The notes below the pieces were generated by a model, which was given only the letters and a program-made list of their open reading frames with translations, searched no databases and was not told the DNA's origin. From Candidatus Delongbacteria bacterium (GTDB lineage Bacteria > UBA4055), in NCBI GenBank assembly GCA_003252515.1, contig QKDR01000157.1:1-35345 (forward strand): a DNA stretch of 35,345 bases. Direction: 5' to 3'. Each line of letters opens with the position of its first letter. The stretch's first letter is position 1. A program made the position numbers and the translations under genes. This document shows, piece after piece, positions 18,350 to 26,140 of the stretch.

Positions 18350-19564
18350 TTAAATGATTTTTTCCTGTTTTCCGACTGATATAATGACACCGACCATGAA
18401 CATATTTATTATAAGTGCTGTTCCTCCGTAACTTACAAAAGGAAGCGGTAATCCCGTCACAGGCATCAGTCCGAGACTGATAGAAATATTCAGTACGGTT
18501 TGGAATATGATTAAAGCCGAAATACCTGAACCCACTAGAAAAAGATATCTGCTTTCTGTTTTTACTACTATACGGATCATTCTGTAGAACAGGTATGAAA
18601 AAGCTGTAAGAAGAACAATTATGCCGATCAGTCCGAATTCTTCTGCGATAACACTGAAAATAAAATCATTGTGCCCTTCGGGAAGAAACCTCAGCTGAGT
18701 CTGACTTCCGCCAAGGAATCCCATTCCGGTAATTTTTCCGTTAAAAACTGCGGTCTTTGACTGAACTACCTGCCATCCCCCTTCCCTTGAGAACTTTTCA
18801 GGGTCCAAAAATGTCAGAAGCCTTGTTTGCTGATAAGATTTTAAATTATTCCATATTATATTTGATCCTAAAGAAACAGATACTGCTGTTATGATCAAAG
18901 CCAATGCCGAATATGTTTTCTTTGAATATCTTAACAAGATAGCGGAATAGACCAAAAGAGAAGTTATAAAAAGCTGAACACCCATTGATCTTGCAAAAAC
19001 ATAAAAGATCATCATAAAAATATTGTAAAGGTAAAATCCGGGAAGACCTGCCGCATACACTACTGACAGGAATATAACCATATATACCACTGCGGATCCA
19101 AGATCGGGCTGTTTGAGCAGAAGATAAGCAGGAACCGCAGCAAGAATGAATCCCGAGATAAAAACTCTTTTGTCGCTCCACTGGATCTTACCGACGCTGT
19201 AATATCTGGCGAGAGTACAGATCAGCAGAAACTTCCCGAATTCAGACGGTTGAAACTGGAAATAACCGAATTCGATCCACCTTTTCGCTCCCATTTTAGA
19301 TGATCCGGCTAAAAGAACAAGAAGAAGCATAAGTACAAGTACTGCGTAAAATAAATTCGATAAAGGCAACATTGACCTTGAAGGTATAAGTTGAGTAGCA
19401 TATATAACTGCTATTCCTGTAAGAAACCATAAAATCTGTTTATATATAATATCCTCAGAGCCTTTAGGATATCCTGCAGAATAAATCGCCATAATACCTA
19501 TTGTCGAAAGTATAAACAGAGCGATAATGATTCCGTGATCGATATTTGAAAAAAACTTCATCAT
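18350..19564 (-). CDS. rodA: Rod-shape peptidoglycan polymerase RodA (SEDS family)
   Basis: An inner-membrane glycosyltransferase that polymerises lipid II during cell elongation, normally with a class B PBP. The 404 residues contain about ten membrane segments. Family landmarks are the first helix IALFILSTIGIMAIYSAG, GAKRWIEFGYFQFQPSEFGK, the extracellular loop LTFLDPEKFSREGGWQ, the conserved EGHNDFIFSVIAEEFG and the terminal LPFVSYGGTALI. The short N-terminus and the sequence favour RodA over FtsW. No PBP2, MreB, MreC or MreD gene is present in the window. The start overlaps the SpoIID-domain gene by ATGA. Together with the nucleotidyltransferase, the SpoIID-domain protein and CtpA it forms the envelope core of this operon. 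Confidence 0.94.
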   Translation of the reverse strand: MMKFFSNIDHGIIIALFILSTIGIMAIYSAGYPKGSEDIIYKQILWFLTGIAVIYATQLIPSRSMLPLSNLFYAVLVLMLLLVLLAGSSKMGAKRWIEFGYFQFQPSEFGKFLLICTLARYYSVGKIQWSDKRVFISGFILAAVPAYLLLKQPDLGSAVVYMVIFLSVVYAAGLPGFYLYNIFMMIFYVFARSMGVQLFITSLLVYSAILLRYSKKTYSALALIITAVSVSLGSNIIWNNLKSYQQTRLLTFLDPEKFSREGGWQVVQSKTAVFNGKITGMGFLGGSQTQLRFLPEGHNDFIFSVIAEEFGLIGIIVLLTAFSYLFYRMIRIVVKTESRYLFLVGSGISALIIFQTVLNISISLGLMPVTGLPLPFVSYGGTALIINMFMVGVIISVGKQEKII

Positions 19565-21036
19565 ATCTGACCGATCTTTCTGACCGCCGTCCCCCTGTAA
19601 TAATGTTTCAGTATCTGCCTGTAATCATATCCGGACTGTCCCATGATCTGCGCTCCTATCTGACACAAACCTACACCGTGTCCCCATCCGGCACCTTTCA
19701 GTCTGAAATTCTTACCGTCTCTTATTATTATAAAAGCGGAACTCGGCAGATGAGTATCCGACATCAATCTGCGTATATTGAGTTCTTTTTCTATTACTAC
19801 AGATGTTTCCTCACCAATTACTTCAAGCCTGACAATTCTTCCGGATCTGCTTCTTTCAATTACTTCTATGTCATTTATTTTACCGATCACTGTTGAAAAT
19901 TTGGTTTTCAGATTCTTCTCTATTTGTGAAGAACTGATCTCTGTTTCCCATCTGAAAAGATCTTTACAGAAAGAAAGAGAATCAGGAAGTTCATATTTTA
20001 AAGTGTTGCAGAAACAGTCTAAGTTATTATCCTGTATGAAACTATCTGCCTCCGACTCAGACATGGAAGTGAATATTTCAATTCCTGAAGCATCATCCTG
20101 AACAGACGCAAGATAAGGGAAATCCATGTCTTCCCAGCATGCAGAATACCTCTCGGTAATACCTCCGCAGATCTTAGAATACCTGGCATCTACTACACGC
20201 GAATCGAACAATAGTATCTCTCCTTCAGTATCTTTAGCGACTTTGATCGAAAGTTCCGAAAGTTTTTTTCTTCCCTGATAGCACTGACAGTGGTCGTCTG
20301 CACACAAGTCAAATCCGTCATTAAAATGGTGTTTGCCTATGGTTGCAAGCACCGTACTGCGCGCGGCAACTGTTTGAGCTTTCAGCATTTCAATATTATT
20401 ATCGTTACGCATTTCTGATGAATTTACGCTGGAAATATATTCTTCAAGATCAATAATGTTAACTGCTGTCAATTTGCCGTCGCCGTTTATCATGATCTCC
20501 AGGCTTCCGCCATATTCAAGATCTTCCGAATGGTCCCAGTGGAAATCTATTCCTACTCTAACATTTCTGACAGTAAAACTGCTTTCCTTATTGTCAGGAA
20601 TAAAATTAATCCTGTTCTTATAATTAGAGTCTGAAAAACATATCTCTCCCGACGCTTCTTTAAGTGTGATTTTCTTGTATTTATAATCCCCAGATGGATA
20701 TATTTTCCCGTTCATATCGGATGTCTTTTTAAGCAGCCAGTATTCGAAATTATCTGAATTGCCGACCTTTTTACCGGTTTTTATTATCCTTGTCGAAATT
20801 TCATCGATATAGTACTTCTCTCTGTAAGATTCAAGTTTGCCGACATCATGCACTATTTCAATCTTTTCATACCACTGATATTCCGAGGGAATTGAATTGA
20901 CTAAGGAAATCGCAGTATCTTTATCAGGTATTACTTTCCCGCACAGAACACCATCCGCATTATAAACGGAATATTTTCCGCTGAATCTCACGGACAGCTC
21001 GTCACAGCTATGTAAGAATCCGATTCTTAACTTCAT
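19561..21036 (-). CDS. SpoIID/LytB-domain protein
   Basis: SpoIID-type proteins are lytic transglycosylases or enhancers of amidases acting on denuded or modified peptidoglycan. The SpoIID domain lies at about 175-260: DLEEYISSVNSSEM with Glu208 in the catalytic-Glu position, then LKAQTVAARSTVLA and a Cys-rich FDLCADDHCQCYQG (243-254). The C-terminal part has the repeat-family ending KGAGWGHGVGLCQIGA. The first 170 residues are beta-rich and unassigned. No signal peptide or membrane helix is visible, which is odd for an enzyme whose substrate is outside the cytoplasm. No better upstream start exists because the preceding frame is aroF. It overlaps aroF and rodA by 4 bases each. Confidence 0.88.
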   Translation of the reverse strand: MKLRIGFLHSCDELSVRFSGKYSVYNADGVLCGKVIPDKDTAISLVNSIPSEYQWYEKIEIVHDVGKLESYREKYYIDEISTRIIKTGKKVGNSDNFEYWLLKKTSDMNGKIYPSGDYKYKKITLKEASGEICFSDSNYKNRINFIPDNKESSFTVRNVRVGIDFHWDHSEDLEYGGSLEIMINGDGKLTAVNIIDLEEYISSVNSSEMRNDNNIEMLKAQTVAARSTVLATIGKHHFNDGFDLCADDHCQCYQGRKKLSELSIKVAKDTEGEILLFDSRVVDARYSKICGGITERYSACWEDMDFPYLASVQDDASGIEIFTSMSESEADSFIQDNNLDCFCNTLKYELPDSLSFCKDLFRWETEISSSQIEKNLKTKFSTVIGKINDIEVIERSRSGRIVRLEVIGEETSVVIEKELNIRRLMSDTHLPSSAFIIIRDGKNFRLKGAGWGHGVGLCQIGAQIMGQSGYDYRQILKHYYRGTAVRKIGQI

Positions 21037-22076
21037 TCATCTTCTTTAAAGAATTTTATTGGTTTAGTAGCCAGATCGGACATCTTTTTCATTTCGATCA
21101 AAAGCATATCGAAATCATTGAAAGATAATGACTGAGGCCCGTCAGAAAGAGCTTTATCCGGATCAGGATGTACTTCGATCATCAGTCCGTCACATCCGTA
21201 CGCCATCGCCGCTCTGGTAAGACCGGGTACTTTATTCCTGTCTCTTGTGGCATGACTAGTATCAACAATCATAGGCAAATGGCATTCTTCCTTGAAATCG
21301 CTTATACCCAGCAGATCAATGATCGATCTTTGTTTCGTACCTTCGAATACTCTTATTCCTCTCTCGCAGACGATTATACGCTGGTTGCCTTCGGCAAGAA
21401 TATATTCAAGTGAAACGTACAGATCATCAAGCGAAGAGGTAAATCCTCTTTTAAGAAGTATAGGCTTATCAATAGTGCCGCATTTTTTCAACAGTGAGTA
21501 GTTCTGCATATTTCTTGCGCCTATCTGAATTACATCCACAATTTCTGAAAGAAGGCTGAGAGAATATTCGTCAACTGCTTCTGATACGAACTTCATATTA
21601 TACTTATGCGCCGCTTCCGCAATATACTCCAGAGCTTTTTCTTTCAATCCCTGAAAACTGTAAGGTGATGTCCTTGGCTTAAAAGCTCCTCCGCGCATTA
21701 TCCTGATGCCTCTGGAATGCAAAAAATCAGCTGTTTCCATTATCATATCTTTACTTTCGACAGAGCAAGGTCCCGCGATTATATGTGAATACTTCTCGTT
21801 AAACCTGATGTTATTCCCTATATCGACGACAGAATCTACCCCCCCCACATTTTCTTTGTAGACTAATTTAAGCCTTTTCGAAATATGAATAATATCTCTT
21901 ATTCCAGAATATTTTTTAAAATATGATTCGTCTATATAACCTATATTCCCGTGAACAAGTATCAGTGATCGTTGAGCTCCCTTACTTATTTTTGCCTCGT
22001 AACCAATCTGCTCTATTCCCTGGACGACTTCAAGTATCTGTTTCTTTGTCGCTCCCAATCTCATCACTATAAGCAT
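21033..22076 (-). CDS. aroF: 3-deoxy-7-phosphoheptulonate synthase (DAHP synthase, type Ib)
   Basis: It condenses phosphoenolpyruvate and erythrose 4-phosphate, the first step of the shikimate pathway. Residues 1-75 form the ferredoxin-like N-terminal regulatory domain typical of the Thermotoga and Bacillus type; the TIM barrel follows. Landmarks are IIAGPCSVES with metal-ligand Cys104, RGGAFKPRTSPYSFQG (128-143), DVIQIGARNMQN, LLKRGFTSS, VCERGIRVFEG, VDTSHATRDR and LMIEVHPDPDKALSDG. At 347 residues it is full length. A GGAG site precedes the ATG at 22076, inside the end of the RNA methyltransferase gene (10-base overlap). No other shikimate gene is in the window. Confidence 0.95.
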   Translation of the reverse strand: MLIVMRLGATKKQILEVVQGIEQIGYEAKISKGAQRSLILVHGNIGYIDESYFKKYSGIRDIIHISKRLKLVYKENVGGVDSVVDIGNNIRFNEKYSHIIAGPCSVESKDMIMETADFLHSRGIRIMRGGAFKPRTSPYSFQGLKEKALEYIAEAAHKYNMKFVSEAVDEYSLSLLSEIVDVIQIGARNMQNYSLLKKCGTIDKPILLKRGFTSSLDDLYVSLEYILAEGNQRIIVCERGIRVFEGTKQRSIIDLLGISDFKEECHLPMIVDTSHATRDRNKVPGLTRAAMAYGCDGLMIEVHPDPDKALSDGPQSLSFNDFDMLLIEMKKMSDLATKPIKFFKEDE

Positions 22077-22834
22077 TTTCTGCTCCGGTTATTAAAAATT
22101 TCATGTATAATAATTCCTCCGGCAACTGAGACATTTAAAGAATCAAAAGTTCCTACCGCCTCAATCCGGTAATTCATATCCGTTTCTCTTTTCAGGTCAT
22201 CATCAAGTCCCGACGCCTCATTCCCCAGAAACAATATCTGTTTCTGGTCTTTGCGGCTGTAATTATTCTGCTGATCCAGAAAAGTACCTATTTTTATCCA
22301 TCCGTCAAGATACTGTGAAAACTGTGAATATTGTCCTGACTTTACTATTTCAATATGAAAAACAGCACCCATGCTGCTTCTGACAACTTTTGGAGAAAAA
22401 GGATCCGCACAGTTTCCTATAAGTACAATTCCGTTCAGTCCAAACCAGACTGCAGTTCTTATAATCGTTCCGAGATTACCGGGATCGCTTATATCAAATA
22501 AAGCCAACAGCTCGCTTTTACTGCTGAAAAATATTTTAGGGTCGGGTTTTTCAGGTATCTTTGCTACAGCCAATATACCTTCACTTGAAGACATTACAGA
22601 TACCGAACTGATGTCGCACTCGAAAATTTTTTCAGTGCTGATATTTTCTGTTCCGGGAAATTTTCTTTGATCGAAATTAGAATCTAAAACTATAAACTCT
22701 AGACCAATTCCCGAGATCAAAAGTTCGGATACCGCTTTAATTCCTTCAATCACAAAAAATCCTGTCTCGTTCCTTCCCTTCTTGTTCTGCAGAGACCTGA
22801 TCATTTTTATCTGATTTCTAAAAAGTTTTCTCAT
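22067..22834 (-). CDS. TrmH-family (SpoU) rRNA/tRNA 2'-O-methyltransferase
   Basis: A 255-residue SPOUT-class methyltransferase that adds a methyl to the 2'-OH of a nucleotide in rRNA or tRNA using AdoMet. The N-terminal substrate-binding domain (about 1-95: FRNQIKMIRSLQNKKGRNET, FVIEGIKAVSELL) resembles RlmB/TsnR proteins. The catalytic knotted domain shows the three SPOUT motifs: NLGTIIR (120-126), GNEASG (204-209) and SLNVSVA (232-238). The exact target is unknown; a 23S rRNA site is most likely from the domain plan. It overlaps DUF4159 upstream by 4 bases and aroF downstream by 10. Confidence 0.92.
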   Translation of the reverse strand: MRKLFRNQIKMIRSLQNKKGRNETGFFVIEGIKAVSELLISGIGLEFIVLDSNFDQRKFPGTENISTEKIFECDISSVSVMSSSEGILAVAKIPEKPDPKIFFSSKSELLALFDISDPGNLGTIIRTAVWFGLNGIVLIGNCADPFSPKVVRSSMGAVFHIEIVKSGQYSQFSQYLDGWIKIGTFLDQQNNYSRKDQKQILFLGNEASGLDDDLKRETDMNYRIEAVGTFDSLNVSVAGGIIIHEIFNNRSRKCL

Positions 22835-23481
22835 TTCAAGCTCGATAAATAATACAGAACCAGATTACATCCCATTTTCAGCGCCTGTATTCTTTTTTCT
22901 TCAGGATCATTGTATACTTCACCGTCCTCCCATCCGTTTCCGAGATCGGATTCGTAAGAATAGAACAGAACGAGTCTTCCGTTATGAAATATTCCCAGTC
23001 CTTCTGGAGGTTTGCCGTCATGCTCGTGAACTTTAGGAATACCGTTCGTGAAATCATACTTAATATGGTAAATCGGGTGATCAAAAGGTACCGGGACCAG
23101 TTCTTTATCCGGGAATATTTTTTTTACGAGCAACCTGAAAGATTCATTAAGACCGTAGTTGTCATCCGCATGCAGAAATCCCCCTTTCAGCAAATGTTTT
23201 CTCATGATCTCCGCTTCGGTATCAGACATACTGATCGTTCCGTGTCCGGTCAGGTATAGGTAAGGGAAAGAACTGATATTGTCACTGATCGTGACTACAG
23301 TCTCCATTTCCGCGCATTTCATTCCCGTTTTTTCAGAAATGAATTGCAACAGATTATTTATTGCGGAAGGGCTGCTGTACCAATCTCCTCCCCCATCATA
23401 TTTCAGCCTGCCGATCTGAAAATCAGTACTGCAGAGTGAAAAAGTGAAAAGCAGGATCGCAAATAGACTACATTTCATCAT
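22831..23481 (-). CDS. Exported DUF4159 protein
   Basis: A 216-residue protein with a short hydrophobic signal sequence (MMKCSLFAILLFTFSLCSTD) and one DUF4159 domain covering the rest. The family pattern is clear: YDGGGDWYSSPSAINNLL, FPYLYLTGHGTISMSD, GGFLHADDNYGLN, VPFDHPIYH, GIPKVHEHDGKPPEGLG, FYSYESDLGNGWED and YNDPEEKRIQALKMG. The many conserved His, Asp and Gly residues suggest an enzymatic or sugar/metal-binding role, and the fold is usually described as glutamine-amidotransferase-like; the function is unknown. An in-frame start 63 bases upstream would place 21 polar residues before the signal peptide, so I prefer ATG 23481. That start overlaps the end of the HD-GYP gene by 14 bases. 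Confidence 0.88.
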   Translation of the reverse strand: MMKCSLFAILLFTFSLCSTDFQIGRLKYDGGGDWYSSPSAINNLLQFISEKTGMKCAEMETVVTISDNISSFPYLYLTGHGTISMSDTEAEIMRKHLLKGGFLHADDNYGLNESFRLLVKKIFPDKELVPVPFDHPIYHIKYDFTNGIPKVHEHDGKPPEGLGIFHNGRLVLFYSYESDLGNGWEDGEVYNDPEEKRIQALKMGCNLVLYYLSSLK

Positions 23482-24622
23482 AGAGATATGATTCGCCGTT
23501 TTTCTTAGTTTTATGGAAATTCTCAAGTATCGCTTCATCATCAAGAATAATAGTAGAAGGCTTTATATTTCCGGATTCAGATTCTGTTTTATCTTTAAAA
23601 ATATAATTTTTCTCGTACAGTTTATTCATAACAAAAACATCCACAACGACCGGATCGAACTGAGTGCCTTTGCCGTCAATAAGCACCTGAACAGCTTCAA
23701 TGTTAGTTTTTTCTTTTCGGTATGGCCTTGTCGTTGTGATCGCATCGTATGTATCCGCAACAGCGACAATTCTTGACAGCAACGGAATATTCTCACCTTT
23801 AAGACCTTCCGGGTAGCCTTCTCCGTTGAATTTTTCGTGGTGGTATTTTATGCAGTCGATCATAGGTCCGAAAAAAGATATGTTCTTGACAATATTAGCG
23901 CCGATCGCCGGGTGCGACATAATTGAATCAAATTCCTCTTCAGTCAATGATTTGTTCTTGTTTAAAATTGCATCCCTGACACCGATCTTACCGACATCGT
24001 GCATCATTGCCCCGTATTCTAGTATTTGCAGCTGTTTATTATCCAAATTCATCAGTGTTCCTATATCCAGGCTTATCAGCCTGACACGATTACTGTGACC
24101 CTTTGTATATTCATCCTTAGCCTCTATTGCTGAGGCTATAATGATCAGAGATCCGAATAAAGCGTCCTTCAGCTGAACGGACCTTTTTTCCACCATCTCC
24201 TCTAAATGCTGCTGATACCTTTCATTCTCTTTCTGAAGGAGTATATTCTGCTCTTTCAGCTTTTTAAACTCAATGCATTTTCTTACTGCTATAAGAAGCT
24301 CATCTACATTTATAGGTTTTACCAGATAATCCTGAGCTCCGGCTTTCATAACTTCAACTACAGTGTTAAGGGATTTAACTCCTGTCAGCATTATCACAGG
24401 AATAATTTTATTGATATCTCTGAAATTTTTGAGAAATTCAGGTCCTGTCATTTCAGGCATTTCCACATCTGATACGATACAGTCGAAGTCTTCTTGTTCA
24501 AGTATCAATAAAGCTTTCTTCCCGTTTTCAGCTTCAACGGTCTCAAAATTATTCAATTCGAGACTCATTACAACGAACTCTCTCAGTTCCGGTTCATCGT
24601 CTATTACAAGTATTCTCGGCAT
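23468..24622 (-). CDS. Response regulator with HD-GYP phosphodiesterase domain
   Basis: A two-component regulator predicted to hydrolyse cyclic di-GMP when phosphorylated. The receiver (1-118) has the acidic pair in VIDDEP, phospho-acceptor Asp52 (IVSDVEMPEMTG), Thr80 and Lys102. A coiled coil follows (about 118-150). The HD-GYP domain (about 155-350) has GHSNRV (175-180), the HD pair His208-Asp209 (MMHDVGKIG) and HHEKFNGEGYPEGL (261-274), so the catalytic set is complete. A 35-residue tail follows. I chose ATG 24622 (384 residues): it begins MPRILVIDDEP, follows GAGAG and lies 34 bases downstream of the predicted transcription start, whereas an upstream in-frame start adds only unlikely hydrophobic residues. 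It is the first gene of the ten-gene operon. Confidence 0.95.
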   Translation of the reverse strand: MPRILVIDDEPELREFVVMSLELNNFETVEAENGKKALLILEQEDFDCIVSDVEMPEMTGPEFLKNFRDINKIIPVIMLTGVKSLNTVVEVMKAGAQDYLVKPINVDELLIAVRKCIEFKKLKEQNILLQKENERYQQHLEEMVEKRSVQLKDALFGSLIIIASAIEAKDEYTKGHSNRVRLISLDIGTLMNLDNKQLQILEYGAMMHDVGKIGVRDAILNKNKSLTEEEFDSIMSHPAIGANIVKNISFFGPMIDCIKYHHEKFNGEGYPEGLKGENIPLLSRIVAVADTYDAITTTRPYRKEKTNIEAVQVLIDGKGTQFDPVVVDVFVMNKLYEKNYIFKDKTESESGNIKPSTIILDDEAILENFHKTKKNGESYLYDEM

Positions 24623-24662
24623 TACGCTCTCAATTGATTTACTTAAACTTAGATAGTTCCAA

Positions 24663-24691
24663 AATATAATAGCTTCAAACAGGAAAATCAA
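24663..24691 (-). promoter_or_regulatory. Promoter of the ten-gene minus-strand operon
   Basis: Read on the minus strand: TTGATT (24691-24686), a 17-base spacer and TATATT (24668-24663). Transcription would start near 24656, leaving a leader of about 34 bases before ATG 24622. No further gap larger than 14 bases occurs until the end of the PfkB-family gene at 13734. The same two hexamers recur at 26020, 26090 and 30172. Confidence 0.65.
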
Positions 24692-24799
24692 CTTAATTGT
24701 TTAATTTATTGGACAGATAAATAAGCTAACAAATCCAAAACACATGCTAAAGTAATCGATATTGGAAAATTTAAATTACTATTATTATGATTGTTGAAT

Positions 24800-24818
24800 A
24801 ATAAAGTTATACTTTATT
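24800..24818 (-). terminator. AT-rich inverted repeat after the nitroreductase genes
   Basis: AATAAAGT, TAT loop, ACTTTATT: a perfect 8-base stem 23 bases beyond the stop codon of the downstream nitroreductase. It has only one G-C pair per arm and no U-tract, so it is a weak terminator candidate at best. The rest of the 218-base gap 24623-24840 holds only the operon promoter and AT-rich DNA. Confidence 0.2.
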
Positions 24819-24840
24819 TATTTTCTTACTATATCTCATA

Positions 24841-25407
24841 TCAATTGTAATAATTAACCGTATTCAACCTCCTTTCCGGGCCTTTAGAAGTATTTTTTGA
24901 ACTATATCCAAAAACCACCGCAAAAAGAGGCGTATATTCTTCAGGTATGCTATATATTGTTTTAAACTTTTCGACTCCGGGTGTTTCAAACCAGAATCTC
25001 CGGATAATTCCGTTCCACAGTGATCCTATCTGTAGCGACTCTGCAGCCAGAAGCATGTTCTGAATCGCAGCAGAACAATCAGCGACAGCCGTACCGCTTT
25101 TCATATCTGCCGATACTATTACAAGACATGGTGCTTCGTAAAAAAGATCAAAATCTTTATTCTTTGCGATCGAGAGTCTCTTTGGATCTGTCAGATATTT
25201 TAATGCGTTAGTCTTAGCATCTTCATTTATCTTTTCTATTGTATTTTTATTCCTGATAACCGTAAAATACCATGGCTGTTTATTATTTCCGCTCGGCGCC
25301 CATAACCCGGCTTCGATTATCATTTCCAGTTCGTTCTGTTTTAACGGTTCGTCAGAAAAACTTCTGCAGCTTCTTCTTACTTTGATACATCTGATAACTT
25401 CATTCAT
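24841..25407 (-). CDS. Nitroreductase-family flavoprotein
   Basis: A 188-residue FMN-dependent oxidoreductase of the nitroreductase fold, normally a homodimer using NAD(P)H. Family landmarks are the N-terminal RRSCRSFSDEPL, where the arginines contact FMN phosphate, APSGNNKQPWYFTVI (36-50), the central helix AAIQNMLLAAESLQIGSLW and the end LFAVVFGYSSK. The physiological substrate cannot be read from sequence. GGAG lies 9 bases before ATG 25407. It follows a second nitroreductase gene by 13 bases, so the two are co-transcribed from 26049. The pair is related but clearly divergent, so it is either an old duplication or two specialised enzymes. Confidence 0.92.
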   Translation of the reverse strand: MNEVIRCIKVRRSCRSFSDEPLKQNELEMIIEAGLWAPSGNNKQPWYFTVIRNKNTIEKINEDAKTNALKYLTDPKRLSIAKNKDFDLFYEAPCLVIVSADMKSGTAVADCSAAIQNMLLAAESLQIGSLWNGIIRRFWFETPGVEKFKTIYSIPEEYTPLFAVVFGYSSKNTSKGPERRLNTVNYYN

Positions 25408-25420
25408 TTTAGAATACTCC

Positions 25421-25993
25421 TTATCCGACTATAAGATCTTTAAGTAATATTTTAGGCACATGATGTATTTCACCTTCACGATAATATTTAGTATCAGCAC
25501 CTGCAGGTATATCGTCAACAATTATTTTTTCTTTAGGTTTTCCCAAAGCAATTACAAGAGCGATTTCATATTCAGCACTATCTAACCCCAGATATTCCGT
25601 CAGAAGCGGTTTATTCACAGCTCCGAACATACATCCTCCAAAACCCTTATCTACAGCACCAAGCAGCATACTCTGCGCCATTATACCGGGATCAAGATTG
25701 TTGGGAGCACTTACATTGATAAGCTTAAGGATAACAATATAAGCCGCCGGCCTCTCCCCTTCTTCCGGACCATTCCAGCCTTTAAGCATCATGGCCCATT
25801 TCAAGCATGAAAAAATTTTATCATTTCTTTCCTGACTGAACGACAAAACAAATCTGAGAGGCTGCATATTGCCTCCCGATGCTGAGAACCTTGCCAATTC
25901 AACAAGTTCCTCAAGTGTTTTCTTTGTGATCTTTTCATCCTGAAAGAACCTTCTGTAACTTCGATTTCGTTTTACTAATTCAAGGAAATTCAT
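25421..25993 (-). CDS. Nitroreductase-family flavoprotein
   Basis: A 190-residue FMN-dependent nitroreductase-fold protein. It shows RNRSYRRFFQDEKI near the start, the FMN/substrate segment ARFSASGGNMQPLRFVLSF, the central helix GIMAQSMLLGAVDKGFGGCMFG and the C-terminal EIALVIALGKPKEKI. The SGGNMQP form and the long polar tail (VDDIPAGADTKYYREGE) resemble a nitroreductase subgroup common in anaerobes. The substrate is unknown. The start has a perfect GGAGGTGA Shine-Dalgarno at 25995-26002 and a well-formed promoter at 26020-26049. It is the first gene of the two-gene nitroreductase unit, divergent from purC. Confidence 0.92.
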   Translation of the reverse strand: MNFLELVKRNRSYRRFFQDEKITKKTLEELVELARFSASGGNMQPLRFVLSFSQERNDKIFSCLKWAMMLKGWNGPEEGERPAAYIVILKLINVSAPNNLDPGIMAQSMLLGAVDKGFGGCMFGAVNKPLLTEYLGLDSAEYEIALVIALGKPKEKIIVDDIPAGADTKYYREGEIHHVPKILLKDLIVG

Positions 25994-26019
25994 ATCACCT
26001 CCATTTTGACTGTTTCACA

Positions 26020-26049
26020 AATATAAGTAAAAGAGTACTTTTAAATCAA
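26020..26049 (-). promoter_or_regulatory. Promoter of the nitroreductase pair
   Basis: On the minus strand: TTGATT (26049-26044), an 18-base spacer and TATATT (26025-26020), followed by a perfect Shine-Dalgarno and ATG 25993. The spacer contains an inverted repeat TAAAAG-N4-CTTTTA (26028-26043), the position often used by repressors or MerR-type activators. Confidence 0.65.
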
Positions 26050-26089
26050 TACAAACTTGAAAAATGATAAAAAAATACAACTTTTACTT
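26025..26089. repeat. Inverted 9-base pair in the nitroreductase/purC divergent region
   Basis: AAGTAAAAG at 26025-26033, next to the -10 of the nitroreductase promoter, recurs as its exact reverse complement at 26081-26089, directly before the -35 of the purC promoter. The arrangement could let one regulator touch both promoters. The region is AT-rich, so chance is possible. Confidence 0.3.
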
Positions 26090-26118
26090 TTGATTTAGGA
26101 CAATAACTTTCATATATT
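26090..26118 (+). promoter_or_regulatory. Promoter of purC
   Basis: TTGATT (26090-26095), 17 bases and TATATT (26113-26118). The predicted start leaves a leader of only about 16 bases containing GGAG (26131-26134) before ATG 26141, so there is no room for a purine riboswitch. Confidence 0.65.
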
Positions 26119-26140
26119 TAAGCAAAAAACGGAGAAAAAA

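Noticed and set aside
23482-23544. Upstream start for the DUF4159 gene
   Set aside because: It would add 21 polar residues before a clear signal peptide, and no binding site is visible.
24623-24691. Upstream start for the HD-GYP regulator
   Set aside because: It would place the start at the -35 of the predicted promoter and adds a segment not found in receiver proteins.
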